DNA of 64,000 bases from Hoeflea_A sp965216535 (GTDB lineage: Bacteria > Pseudomonadota > Alphaproteobacteria > Rhizobiales > Rhizobiaceae), in the NCBI GenBank assembly GCA_965216535.1, contig OZ244175.1, forward strand, positions 1,364,001-1,428,000, written 5' to 3'. A program made the translations under genes and the position numbers. Positions 8,692 to 17,200 of this stretch are shown here, piece by piece. Below the pieces are notes generated by a model. That model worked only from the letters and a program-made list of their open reading frames with translations. It did no database searches and had not been told where the DNA came from. The stretch's first letter is position 1, and each line of letters starts with the position of its first letter.

Positions 8692-10008
8692 TCAGTTCTC
8701 CATAAGAGAGGGCAGGTAGAGCGCCACCTGTGGCCACAAGACCAGCATGACAAACAGAAGCAGGCCGCAGCCGAGATAGGGCAGGCCGGCCTTGGCGACC
8801 TCCGCCATGGTCGTGCCCTTTGGCGCAACGCCCAGCATGACGAAGAGGTTGAGCCCGAAGGGCGGCGTCACCCCGCTCATCTCAAGCGCCAGCAGCATGA
8901 CGATGCCGAACCAGACGAGATCGAAGCCCTGCGCCGCGGCGATCGGAAAGAAGATCGGAATGGTCAGCATCATGATCGACGCCTGATCCATGAACATGCC
9001 CATGAAGAGCAGGATCGCGAACATCACCACAATCACCATGATGGGCGAGAATTCCAGGCCCGACACCGCCCGGATCATGCCCGACGTGGCGCCGGAAAAG
9101 GCCAGCACCTGCGAGAAGGTGGAGGAGGCCACAACGATCAGCAGGATCATGGTGGTCACGCGGACGGTGCCCTGGAGGGATTTGAAGATCGCCTGGAACG
9201 TCAGCCCGCCAAAGAAATAGGCGACGATCAGGACGCCCAGAACTCCGAATGCGGCCGATTCCGTCGGTGTGGCAATGCCCAGCAGAATGAGGCCGATGAC
9301 CATGAAGATGATAAGGGACAGCGGCAGGATGTGGGTGACGAGGACACGCAATCGGGTGCGCAAATCGTGGTCGACCGGATCGTCATCGGGTACGCTGTCG
9401 GGATTGATCCTGATCTTGATGAAGATCAGAAGCAGATAGAGCACAGCCAGAAGCAGTCCAGGTAGCACACCGGCGATCAGCAGCCGACCGATATCGATCT
9501 TGGCCAGGCTGCCGAGAAGCACGCCCAGTCCGGAAGGCGGAATCAGGATCGCCAGCCCGCCGACACCGAGGATCGGCCCCATGGACATGTGCTTCTTGTA
9601 GCCGCGCCGGGTCATCTCGGGCACCAGAAGCGAGCCGAGCATGGCGGTGTTGCCCATGCTGGTGCCGGTCAAGGCGGCGAAGGTGGTGCCGCCGAATACC
9701 GTGACATAGGACAGCCTGCCGCGCATGCGTCCGATGAGCATGTCAACGGCGTCGAAAACCTTTTGCGCGACCCCGGCGTTGAAGAACAGTTCTCCCATCA
9801 GGAGGAAGAGCGGGATGGGCAGAAAGACAAAATGAGTGACGGCGACGCTGGCATTGGCCACCACCTGAGACAGGCCGGCAGTACCGGCAAGCCAGTACAT
9901 GCCGGCAAAACTGACCGCCAGAAAGGCGAATGCGACCGGCATCGACAGAAACATCAAGAGCAGGATCGCGCCCAGCGCGAAGCCACCGGAGATGTACCAT
10001 TCAGGCAT
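8692..10008 (-). CDS. TRAP transporter large permease, DctM type
   Basis: A 438-residue inner-membrane protein with about twelve hydrophobic segments. Family stretches include LGSLLVPEMTRRGY and LAILIPPSGLGVLLGSLAKI. It forms the sodium-driven importer together with the small permease and the binding protein encoded just upstream on the same strand. TRAP systems typically bring in organic acids, including aromatic acids. Confidence 0.92.
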   Translation of the reverse strand: MPEWYISGGFALGAILLLMFLSMPVAFAFLAVSFAGMYWLAGTAGLSQVVANASVAVTHFVFLPIPLFLLMGELFFNAGVAQKVFDAVDMLIGRMRGRLSYVTVFGGTTFAALTGTSMGNTAMLGSLLVPEMTRRGYKKHMSMGPILGVGGLAILIPPSGLGVLLGSLAKIDIGRLLIAGVLPGLLLAVLYLLLIFIKIRINPDSVPDDDPVDHDLRTRLRVLVTHILPLSLIIFMVIGLILLGIATPTESAAFGVLGVLIVAYFFGGLTFQAIFKSLQGTVRVTTMILLIVVASSTFSQVLAFSGATSGMIRAVSGLEFSPIMVIVVMFAILLFMGMFMDQASIMMLTIPIFFPIAAAQGFDLVWFGIVMLLALEMSGVTPPFGLNLFVMLGVAPKGTTMAEVAKAGLPYLGCGLLLFVMLVLWPQVALYLPSLMEN

Positions 10009-10035
10009 GACCGCCTCCGGTTTCGGTGCTCGCCA

Positions 10036-10560
10036 TCAGATCTCACCCTCGAGCGGATTGTCGCCGCCGCCATCGGGCGCCTCGAGCGTTTCGCCGACAA
10101 TGAGCATGCGCAGGAACTCGATGGCGCAGAGGGCGAAGCCAACCGTCAATGGAACGAAGAGCAGGGATCTGGGGATTTCGATCGAGCGGATATCCATCGA
10201 TCCCTTGACCCAGAAGTCGATGGCAAAACGAGCGCTCAGATAGGTCACCAGAACGCACAGGGCGATGCAGAAGACGATGAGCAGCCGTTCGATGTTTCGT
10301 CGTGTTGCGGTCGGCAGATAGGTCATGAAACTGTCGATGCGCACGTGGCCGCGCTGGCGCACCAGCCAGGGTGCCGCGAGCATGGTCATGTAGAGCAGTG
10401 CGTATTCGGATACGGCGCTGGAAAACACCGGCGGGCGCAGGCCCGCCGTGCGCATGCTGACATCGACAACGATGATGACGAAGACAGCGGCGATCATGAT
10501 GCTCGCCGCCAGTGCGAGCATCACGATCAGGCGGTCATAGGCCCTGATGAGCAGTGCCAT
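10036..10560 (-). CDS. TRAP transporter small permease, DctQ type
   Basis: A 174-residue protein with four hydrophobic segments and the conserved PWLVRQRGHVRID stretch between segments two and three that is characteristic of DctQ subunits. It lies 6 bases after the binding-protein gene and 27 bases before the large permease, in the canonical P-Q-M order. Confidence 0.9.
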   Translation of the reverse strand: MALLIRAYDRLIVMLALAASIMIAAVFVIIVVDVSMRTAGLRPPVFSSAVSEYALLYMTMLAAPWLVRQRGHVRIDSFMTYLPTATRRNIERLLIVFCIALCVLVTYLSARFAIDFWVKGSMDIRSIEIPRSLLFVPLTVGFALCAIEFLRMLIVGETLEAPDGGGDNPLEGEI

Positions 10561-10566
10561 TGCCCG

Positions 10567-11568
10567 TTACTTCGTCGGTGGCAACGCCGCCCGAAGCGCA
10601 TCATAGCTATCGGGCGCCTTGGCCTTTACCTGGTCCCAGTGGACCGATTTGGCATGGTCGACATAAGCGGCTTCCGCTTCCGGGCTCAGTTTGAAGGACT
10701 TCACGCCAGAGGCCTCGACCTTCTTGCGCTCCTCGTCGGCGAGGCCGCTGTAGTATTCGTGAGCGACGGGTTCATAGGCCTTCACGGCGTCGCTCAACGC
10801 GGCGCGCTGGGCGTCGGTTAGCGATTCCCATTTGTCCTTGTTGATCCAAAGCAGGTTGTCGAACTGCCAGACCGGCGGGTCGATGCGATAGCCGATGAAC
10901 TTCTCGAAGCCGTAATCCGTGATGCCGAGACCCGGCCAGGCGGCACCGTCAACGACCCCGCGTTCCAGCGAGTTGTAGATGTCGGGTGCCGGCACGGTCA
11001 CCGTCGTGGCACCGTAGTTCCCGAGCCAAGCATTGTAGAAGCCGGATGAGCGAATCTTGACGTTGTCGAGCATCGGCAGGCCCTTGTCGTCCAGCTGCGG
11101 TTCGTCGCGCAGCCAGATGTGATAGCCGACACCGGCAGCGACCCAGCCGAGCACATGGGCATTGGCCTTTTCGCTGTAGATCTTGTCGAGAAGCTCCGTG
11201 GCTCCGGTCTCGCGCGCCTCCATGGGCGTGATCGACGTGCCGTAGATGGCGTAGGACTCCGGCACAGTGCCGACATAATAGCCGGCGGCGCCGAACAACA
11301 TGTCGAAGACGCCGTTGGTCAGGCCGGTAAGCTGCTCGGTCGCGGGCGTCACCTCGGGCCCCCCGACATAGGAGATCTGGATGTCAGCGGCCTTGGCCGC
11401 GTCGCTGGCGTTGAAATCTTCAACGAATTTCAGCGTGCGTGCGACCGAATAGGACCCTGTATCCCAGTTGGTGACCAGCCGCAGTGTCTCGGCGCTGCTG
11501 GTGCCGACAGTCAGTGCAAGCGCCGCCGTAATTGTCATGGTTGATGCAAGTCTGTTGAATCCGGACAT
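10567..11568 (-). CDS. TRAP transporter substrate-binding protein, DctP type
   Basis: A 333-residue periplasmic protein with a Sec signal peptide ending near GTSSAETLRLV. I start it at the ATG at 11568 because AAGGAGG sits six bases upstream. The upstream in-frame ATG at 11589 lacks a ribosome-binding site and would place the Shine-Dalgarno inside the gene. The usual DctP arginine region is hard to fix by eye. It lies 95 bases after the O-demethylase-like gene, which suggests the TRAP system imports that enzyme's substrate. Confidence 0.88.
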   Translation of the reverse strand: MSGFNRLASTMTITAALALTVGTSSAETLRLVTNWDTGSYSVARTLKFVEDFNASDAAKAADIQISYVGGPEVTPATEQLTGLTNGVFDMLFGAAGYYVGTVPESYAIYGTSITPMEARETGATELLDKIYSEKANAHVLGWVAAGVGYHIWLRDEPQLDDKGLPMLDNVKIRSSGFYNAWLGNYGATTVTVPAPDIYNSLERGVVDGAAWPGLGITDYGFEKFIGYRIDPPVWQFDNLLWINKDKWESLTDAQRAALSDAVKAYEPVAHEYYSGLADEERKKVEASGVKSFKLSPEAEAAYVDHAKSVHWDQVKAKAPDSYDALRAALPPTK

Positions 11569-11663
11569 TTCATCCTCCTTCGTGGGCATCGGCGTGATGC
11601 TTGTTTGCCGTCATTCGGTGAGTGAGCAATCCCGACCGACGGCCAGCCGGGTCGTCAAGGCAG

Positions 11664-13019
11664 CTATCGTTTGTAGACTTCGCGGGCCGTCACGGAGATC
11701 GGGCAGGGTTCGACCGTGCAGGCGATTTCGGTCTGGACATGGCGTTCGACCGAAGGCTTGGTTGTGCCGCCGTCGGGCTCACCCCAGGTCAGCGAAACCT
11801 CGGTTCCGGGTTCTGCCGCCGCCTCGTCTAGCAGTGCCAGCGAGATCCATCCGCGCACATTCGAAGTGTAGACCGGGTAGTGGGACAGGCCGACGGCTTG
11901 GCCGTTGCGGCTTACCAGGTCGTAGGGGCAGGTGGCGTAGTGCGATGCCGGCATGTCGAGGAACTTGAACCGGTCGCCCTCGTTGAACATGGAGGCGAAC
12001 ACCCGAACAACGTCGTCCTTGTTCCAGCGCAAAGTGCGCTTGTGCCGATGCGGCTTGTCGCGCATGGCGGCCAAGGCTTCCTTCCCGACGAAATCGTGGT
12101 CGAACTTGACGATGTGACCGTAACCGAGGTCATAGGGACTAAGGTAATAGTCCTCGACATTGTCGCTGATCATCGACCCACCGAGCGACAAATTGGCCAT
12201 GAAGCTGTCGGCGCCGAGCCACTCGCGGAAGGGCTGCATGCGCTCTCCCGTGTAGACCGCCGGCAGCGGTGACGGGAACCAGCCGCTTTCGTGGGCGACG
12301 GTGGAATAAGTTTTCGAACCGGCGGCAAGCAGACCCATGTCGGCGCCTGCTTCCATGATGGCGTCCCGTATCCGGTCGTAATCGTCGAAGGGGCCGAACA
12401 GTTCCAGTCCGACCGCACCGGCCATGCCGTGACGCAGCGCCCTGACGGTCCGACCGGCGATGGTGACCGTGCCCATGCCGAAGAACTTGAAGCCATCGAG
12501 CGGGCCGCCATTGAGCTTTTCGAGGATGGCGTTGGCGTTCGGACCCTGCACTTCAAACCGGTAGCCGAGACGCCGGCCCTTGTTGTCGAGCGCCCGATCG
12601 TCGGTCGTTGCTACAACGTCGTAGTCGCCGGTTTCGATGTTGAACTGGACCCAGTCGCGGTTGATCGGCTTGTTGACGATGTTCACCTTGTTGTCTTCCA
12701 GGATGAACATGATCGCATCGCCGATCACGTAGCCGTCGTGATTGCAGAACACGACCTGCTTGGCGATATCCTTGCGGAAATTGCTCATGGAATTGACGGC
12801 GAGGTCTTCCACGAGCCGTTTCACGTCAGGCCCTTCGATATAGTGGTCGGTCATGTGGAACGACTGGTCAAACAGGACAGCGCCGTTGCGCCAGGCTTCC
12901 TGTTCGTCGCGCCAGTTGGAGAATTCGGCCTTGATTGGGAACTGGTAGGGCCCGATCGGCGCATTGCGGAGCATGTCGACCGGGTTGCCTGCTGCCTGGA
13001 TTTTGTCTTCGAGGTTCAT
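11664..13019 (-). CDS. LigM/DesA-type tetrahydrofolate-dependent O-demethylase (GcvT fold)
   Basis: A 451-residue aminomethyltransferase-fold enzyme. Compared with my memory of LigM (vanillate/3-O-methylgallate demethylase), it keeps EFSNWRDEQEAWRNG, ALRHGMAGAVGLELFGPF, ESGWFPSPLPAVYTGE and NVEDYYLSPYDLGYGHIVKFDH at equivalent positions, and the length is similar. Such enzymes move a methyl group from a methoxylated aromatic to tetrahydrofolate. GcvT, DMSP demethylase and dimethylglycine enzymes share the fold and remain alternatives. The ATG at 13019 is preferred; a GTG at 13040 is possible. It is the first gene of the leftward operon behind operator copy 2. Confidence 0.78.
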   Translation of the reverse strand: MNLEDKIQAAGNPVDMLRNAPIGPYQFPIKAEFSNWRDEQEAWRNGAVLFDQSFHMTDHYIEGPDVKRLVEDLAVNSMSNFRKDIAKQVVFCNHDGYVIGDAIMFILEDNKVNIVNKPINRDWVQFNIETGDYDVVATTDDRALDNKGRRLGYRFEVQGPNANAILEKLNGGPLDGFKFFGMGTVTIAGRTVRALRHGMAGAVGLELFGPFDDYDRIRDAIMEAGADMGLLAAGSKTYSTVAHESGWFPSPLPAVYTGERMQPFREWLGADSFMANLSLGGSMISDNVEDYYLSPYDLGYGHIVKFDHDFVGKEALAAMRDKPHRHKRTLRWNKDDVVRVFASMFNEGDRFKFLDMPASHYATCPYDLVSRNGQAVGLSHYPVYTSNVRGWISLALLDEAAAEPGTEVSLTWGEPDGGTTKPSVERHVQTEIACTVEPCPISVTAREVYKR

Positions 13020-13036
13020 GGCCAATCGCCCCTTTC

Positions 13037-13070
13037 TCACCGCCTGAGAGTGATTTTCAAATTACCTCCT
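13037..13070 (-). other. Possible short leader ORF before the O-demethylase-like gene
   Basis: On the minus strand AGGAGG (13070-13065) is followed four bases later by TTG, giving a seven-codon reading frame LKITLRR that ends in TGA at 13039-13037, 18 bases before the main ATG. The strongest Shine-Dalgarno in the region therefore serves no long gene. It could be a translated leader or chance. Confidence 0.3.
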
Positions 13071-13072
13071 TT

Positions 13073-13096
13073 ACTAGTGGGCAGAAAATGGGCAGA
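13073..13096 (+). promoter_or_regulatory. TAGTGGG direct-repeat element, copy 2
   Basis: The half-sites TAGTGGGCA and AAATGGGCA begin 11 bases apart (13075 and 13086). The element lies between divergent genes, 53 bases from the minus-strand ATG and 50 bases before the RidA start. A TTGACA at 13097-13102 abuts it on the plus strand, and the same bases read TTGTCA on the minus strand. One bound protein could govern both operons. Confidence 0.65.
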
Positions 13097-13146
13097 TTGA
13101 CAAGAGTTTTTTTCAGATCGCTTGCTTGAAGCGAGGGAGAACACCT

Positions 13147-13623
13147 GTGGGACGCGTCGAATCGAAATTGAGAGAAATGGGGATCGAGTTGCCTGAACCG
13201 CTGGTTCTTCCCAGTCCCAATCGCACTTCAGCCGTGCTGGTCGGCACCATGCTATATGTGTCGGGCCACGGGGCAGCCCTGCTCGAGGACGAGACGGTCG
13301 AGCGGCGCGGCAAGGTCGATCTGGACATCACCGAAGAGCAGGGCTACGCCACGGCGCGCGCGGTTGCGATCAAGATGATCGCTACGGTCAAACACCATAT
13401 CGGCGACCTCGACCGGGTCGAGCGGGTGGTCAAAATTCTTGGCATGATCAACGCCCATCCGGATTTCGAGCGCCAGAACCGTGTTCTCAACGGCGCCAGC
13501 GATCTGTTTTTCGAGGTTTTCGGTCCGGAGGTCGGCTGTCATGCACGATCCTCGGTCGGAGTGGACGGACTGGTCGACCGGCAGCCTGTTGAAATCGAGG
13601 GCACCTTTCTCATCCGCGGGTGA
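13147..13623 (+). CDS. RidA/YjgF/TdcF-family protein
   Basis: A 158-residue protein of the RidA fold, with NRTSAVLVGTMLYVSGHGA near the N-terminus and a C-terminal HARSSVGVDGL segment in place of the usual R-x-A-V-x-V-x-x-L active-site strand. That strand normally carries the Arg that helps hydrolyse enamine/imine intermediates; here Arg is seen in HARSS. Start is GTG 13147, eight bases after GAGGGAG; an in-frame TTG at 13126 would place that signal inside the gene. It is the first gene of the rightward operon. Confidence 0.78.
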   Translation: MGRVESKLREMGIELPEPLVLPSPNRTSAVLVGTMLYVSGHGAALLEDETVERRGKVDLDITEEQGYATARAVAIKMIATVKHHIGDLDRVERVVKILGMINAHPDFERQNRVLNGASDLFFEVFGPEVGCHARSSVGVDGLVDRQPVEIEGTFLIRG

Positions 13624-13687
13624 GAACGTTGACATCCGGAAACCCGCGGCGGAAAACCCGCGAAACGGTTTCCAGGGAGACAGTCGA

Positions 13688-15112
13688 GTGATCGCACCCA
13701 TCACCAAGCAGGACACCAAGGGCCTCGTCGAGACCATTCATGCGTTTTGCGACAAGCACGGCATTGCCGTGTCGACCTTCGGTCGGCTTGCGGTCAATGA
13801 CGGCAAGTTCGTTCGGCGCATCAGCGGCGGCAGTTGGATTGAACGCGAGACCTTCGACCGGGTGCAGGATTTCATGCACAGAGCAGAGCGCGGGGAAGTC
13901 GCCCTGCGCGGCCGGCCGCGACGCAAGAAGGAAGAATCCAACTCCTACACCATGTCGGAGCTGGTCAATCAACAGACCTCCATCCGCACGCCCGGCAGTT
14001 TCGATCTGCATGAACAGCGCTATCGCTTTCACATGTTTGCGGCGACCACGAATGTTTCCTGGGTCCAGGCCGACATCATGACCGATGACATCATGAAGCT
14101 GCCGGTGAAGCCCGAGGGTATCCGGATCTTCTATGCGCCGATGGACAGCGGCATTACGCTTACCCGGGTTCTGCGCGCCCTGCATGCAAAGTATCCCGAC
14201 ATGCCTATTCAGGTGGTCATAAAGGGCTGGGGCCTGGAAGACCTTCGCAACACAATGGGCCGCATGGTCGACCGGCTGTCGGAGCATCCCAAGACCGTGC
14301 TGGTGCTGACCAACCTCTATACCCGTGAAGCGGTGCATCTGAAGAAGAGCGCCCAGGAGGGCCCGGGCGAACTCGTCTGGCGCGACGTCGAACTGCGCGG
14401 CGAATACAGCTACGATTATCAGCAACAGGTCGCCGAATTGTTTGGGGACCTGGCGCAGGAATGGACAGTGTTCCGCGGAGAGGATGATTTTCCCGTCTAT
14501 TCCAGGCCGAGCGTGGTGACCATCTGCCGGGAAGACATGCGCAAGGGACTAGGCGACCTGGTTCCGCAGGAGAATGGTGCCGATCTGGAATTCGACTACT
14601 GCTTTTTGAACCATCCCTACCTGCACAGCCACACAATGAAGTTCAGGGTCGACTACATCCTGGCTCCGGTCATCCGGCATCTGGCGCCCGGCGGCCAGAT
14701 GAAGGTCGTACAGTCGCTCGGGGAGGACCCTGCTCATGAAATCGTCAGGCGGGTGTGGCCGGATCAACCGCTGCGCTGCGTGTCGCGGCATGACATCATT
14801 TCGGCTCTGCGCAAGTCAATGCGCGACGAACTCAAGGACATGACGTTCAGCGGACTGACGGATGCACGGTCCCTGTTTCGCTTCGACATGCACACCATGC
14901 CGACACTGGGCAAGGATGAGCGCAATCTGTCTCCGCAGGGGGCCTGGAGCAATGCGGTCTACTTCGCGCAGATCAAGGAGGAGTTGGCCCAGGAGGCAAT
15001 GGCCCAGGGCTCGCGCCACATGGATATCACCGCTGACGTTCTGCGCGAGCATGGCGGACTGTGGTTCGTCAACGAGACGTTTTCAATCACCCGCAAGATG
15101 CAAGACGAGTAA
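13688..15112 (+). CDS. HTH + AT-hook + methyltransferase-like protein, candidate regulator of the island
   Basis: A 474-residue protein started at GTG 13688 behind GGGAGA. Residues about 12-65 form a lambda-repressor-like helix-turn-helix, AVSTFGRLAVNDGKFVRRIS, of a type common as small alphaproteobacterial DNA-binding proteins. It is followed at 74-80 by RGRPRRK, an AT-hook core. The long remainder has a region (about 297-345) with FDYCFLNHPYLHSHTMKF and HLAPGGQMKVV that resembles a class I SAM-methyltransferase core, but no clear glycine-rich SAM motif I. It is the only DNA-binding protein encoded between 1 and 27 kb. I infer it binds the TAGTGGG elements and senses a ligand with its C-terminal domain. 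No described family comes to mind. Confidence 0.6.
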   Translation: MIAPITKQDTKGLVETIHAFCDKHGIAVSTFGRLAVNDGKFVRRISGGSWIERETFDRVQDFMHRAERGEVALRGRPRRKKEESNSYTMSELVNQQTSIRTPGSFDLHEQRYRFHMFAATTNVSWVQADIMTDDIMKLPVKPEGIRIFYAPMDSGITLTRVLRALHAKYPDMPIQVVIKGWGLEDLRNTMGRMVDRLSEHPKTVLVLTNLYTREAVHLKKSAQEGPGELVWRDVELRGEYSYDYQQQVAELFGDLAQEWTVFRGEDDFPVYSRPSVVTICREDMRKGLGDLVPQENGADLEFDYCFLNHPYLHSHTMKFRVDYILAPVIRHLAPGGQMKVVQSLGEDPAHEIVRRVWPDQPLRCVSRHDIISALRKSMRDELKDMTFSGLTDARSLFRFDMHTMPTLGKDERNLSPQGAWSNAVYFAQIKEELAQEAMAQGSRHMDITADVLREHGGLWFVNETFSITRKMQDE

Positions 15113-15121
15113 CGCCTATTG

Positions 15122-17200
15122 ATGTTGACCCTGGATGAGAAAGAGTACTCCAAGCTGAGAATGTGCTTCGCGCCCAAGAGCGCGGCGATCATTGGCGCGT
15201 CAACAGATCCCATGAAATTCGGTGGCCGGGCGCTGAAATTCTGCCTGGAGCGTGGCTATGGCGGCCGCCTCTATCCGATCAATGCAAAGAATGCCGTTGT
15301 CCAGGGCGTCGACGCCTTCGCAAGCATTGCCGATCTGCCGGAGGCCCCGGAGATCGCTGTGATCGCGGTTCCGGCACCACAGGTTCGCGACAATCTGATT
15401 GCTGCCGGACGCAAAGGTTGCGGCGTGGCCATCGTCTATGGCGCCCAGTTCGCCGAAGCCGGCACCGATGGACAGGCGCGTCAGGACGAGTTGCTGTCCA
15501 TTGCCCAGGCCCACGACATGCGGCTGATCGGGCCGAACTGCATGGGCGTGATTTCGCTTGAATCGGGCTTTGTCGCCAGCTTCACAGCGGCGCCCGAACA
15601 TCATGACGGCAACGGCTGGCCGGACGTCGGCACCATTTCGGTGGCCAGTCAGTCGGGCGCCGTGGGTATCCAGATCTTTGCGCAGTTGCGCGATCGCGGA
15701 CTGGGGCTCGCCAACTGGATCTCCACCGGTAACCAGGCCGACATCGACGTTGCCGATGCCATCGCCTATTACGCCGATGATCCTGCCACCCGGACAATCG
15801 CCGTCTACATGGAAGACGCCTCGCGCGGCCTGAAGCTGGTGCAGGCGTTGGAGAAGGCTCGGCGGGCAAAGAAACCGGTGGCGATCCTCAAGGTCGGAAC
15901 CACGCCGCTTGGAGGAACGGCCGCCGCCGGCCACACGGCGTCCATGTATGTCGAGGACCGGCTGGTTGAGGATCTGTTCGCACAGTTCGGTGTTTTGCGC
16001 GCCGGCTCCGTCAACGAACTGATCGACCTGGTCGCCGCCTGCAATGCGGGGGTCATCCCGAAAACCAATCGGGTCGCCGCGGTTTCGGTTTCCGGTGGCG
16101 GCGCAGTCATGATCTCCGATGCCGCGTCGACGGGCGGACTGGAGCTTCCGGACTACGACGATGCGGCGCTGGCCGAATTGAAGGAAGCCAATTCTTTCGT
16201 CAATGATCGCAACCCGATCGACATCTCCGCGCCGTCGATGAGCAACATGGCGATCACCGGTGGACATCTCAAATGGGGGACGGAACGCGGCCAGGCGACC
16301 ATGCTCGGCTATATCAGTCATGTTTCGCTGGTGCCTCGGACGCGCGGTGCAATCATGCCGCAGCTCCTGAGCTTGCGGGAGAACCATCCGGACGAGTTGG
16401 TCGCCATCGCCGGCAATTTTCATGCCGAGGATCGCAAGGCGCTCGTGCAGTCGGGCGTTGCCGTTTTCGACGATCCGACTGTCGCGACCGAAGCGGTCGC
16501 CAAACTGGTGGCGGCTGGTCAGGCTTTCGAGAAGCCGGTCTGCACGCCGTCGGTTCCTGAAACGAAGACCTCGGATGTCGGCGCCGCGCTTGAAGAAGCA
16601 GGCGTCGTCATGGTTTCGGCGACACCGGTGGCGACTGAAACTGAAGCGCTGGCCGCGTTGGAGCACCACGGGACTGTTGTCCTCAAGTTGGCGGCATCCG
16701 GCTTGGAGCACAGGACCGAACTGGACGGCGTTCATGTCGGGCTGCAAACGCCGGACGCCGTGCGTGCAGCTTTTGCCAGCTTGAGTGCGGCACTGACGCG
16801 TCATGCCGAGCAGTATCCGGATTTGCATATTGGAGCCGAGCCGATGGTTCGCGGCGTCGAGATGCTGGTGGGAACACGCTCCGATCCACATTTCGGGCCC
16901 CTGGTTCTGCTGGGTTCTGGTGGAGCCCACTGCGAGCTTTTCGATGATGTCGTCTATGCCAAGGCGCCCGTTACGGCCGAGGAGGCCCGTGGGATGATCG
17001 CGGCCGTCCGTGCCGAGCGAATGCTTGACGGGTGGCGCGGCGCGCCTGCGGTCGACCGCGAAGCGCTTGTCGCAACGCTGGTGGCTCTGTCTGAGGCGGC
17101 GCCCCGATTGCCGTCGCTGGAAATCAACCCGCTGATTGTCACGCCGCAGGGTGCCGTCGGCGTGGATCTGGTGGTCGCATCAGGGGAAGCCAACACGTGA
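15122..17200 (+). CDS. Acyl-CoA synthetase, ADP-forming (acetate-CoA ligase type)
   Basis: A 692-residue fused alpha-beta enzyme. It has an N-terminal CoA-binding Rossmann domain (CFAPKSAAIIGASTDPMKFG), the succinyl-CoA-ligase-like domain with SVASQSGAVGIQI, the phosphohistidine loop GTAAAGHTASM with His near 271, and a C-terminal ATP-grasp domain (about 470-692). These enzymes make acyl-CoA from acid, CoA and ATP with release of ADP and phosphate. Feruloyl-CoA synthetase FerA of Sphingobium belongs to this family, which fits the demethylase nearby. It overlaps the aldehyde dehydrogenase by four bases. No convincing ribosome-binding site precedes the ATG; TTG at 15119 is an alternative. Confidence 0.85.
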   Translation: MLTLDEKEYSKLRMCFAPKSAAIIGASTDPMKFGGRALKFCLERGYGGRLYPINAKNAVVQGVDAFASIADLPEAPEIAVIAVPAPQVRDNLIAAGRKGCGVAIVYGAQFAEAGTDGQARQDELLSIAQAHDMRLIGPNCMGVISLESGFVASFTAAPEHHDGNGWPDVGTISVASQSGAVGIQIFAQLRDRGLGLANWISTGNQADIDVADAIAYYADDPATRTIAVYMEDASRGLKLVQALEKARRAKKPVAILKVGTTPLGGTAAAGHTASMYVEDRLVEDLFAQFGVLRAGSVNELIDLVAACNAGVIPKTNRVAAVSVSGGGAVMISDAASTGGLELPDYDDAALAELKEANSFVNDRNPIDISAPSMSNMAITGGHLKWGTERGQATMLGYISHVSLVPRTRGAIMPQLLSLRENHPDELVAIAGNFHAEDRKALVQSGVAVFDDPTVATEAVAKLVAAGQAFEKPVCTPSVPETKTSDVGAALEEAGVVMVSATPVATETEALAALEHHGTVVLKLAASGLEHRTELDGVHVGLQTPDAVRAAFASLSAALTRHAEQYPDLHIGAEPMVRGVEMLVGTRSDPHFGPLVLLGSGGAHCELFDDVVYAKAPVTAEEARGMIAAVRAERMLDGWRGAPAVDREALVATLVALSEAAPRLPSLEINPLIVTPQGAVGVDLVVASGEANT

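Noticed and set aside
11569..11663. Possible fifth TAGTGGG element before the TRAP genes (GTGGGCA occurs once)
   Set aside because: Only a single half-site-like string inside an alternative start region, without a second copy 11 bases away.
15200..16930. Long antisense reading frame (576 codons) opposite the acyl-CoA synthetase
   Set aside because: It follows codon-position bias of the sense gene, is rich in Arg/His/Asp without domain pattern, and has no ribosome-binding site. The same applies to 22076-23788 and 8668-9465.
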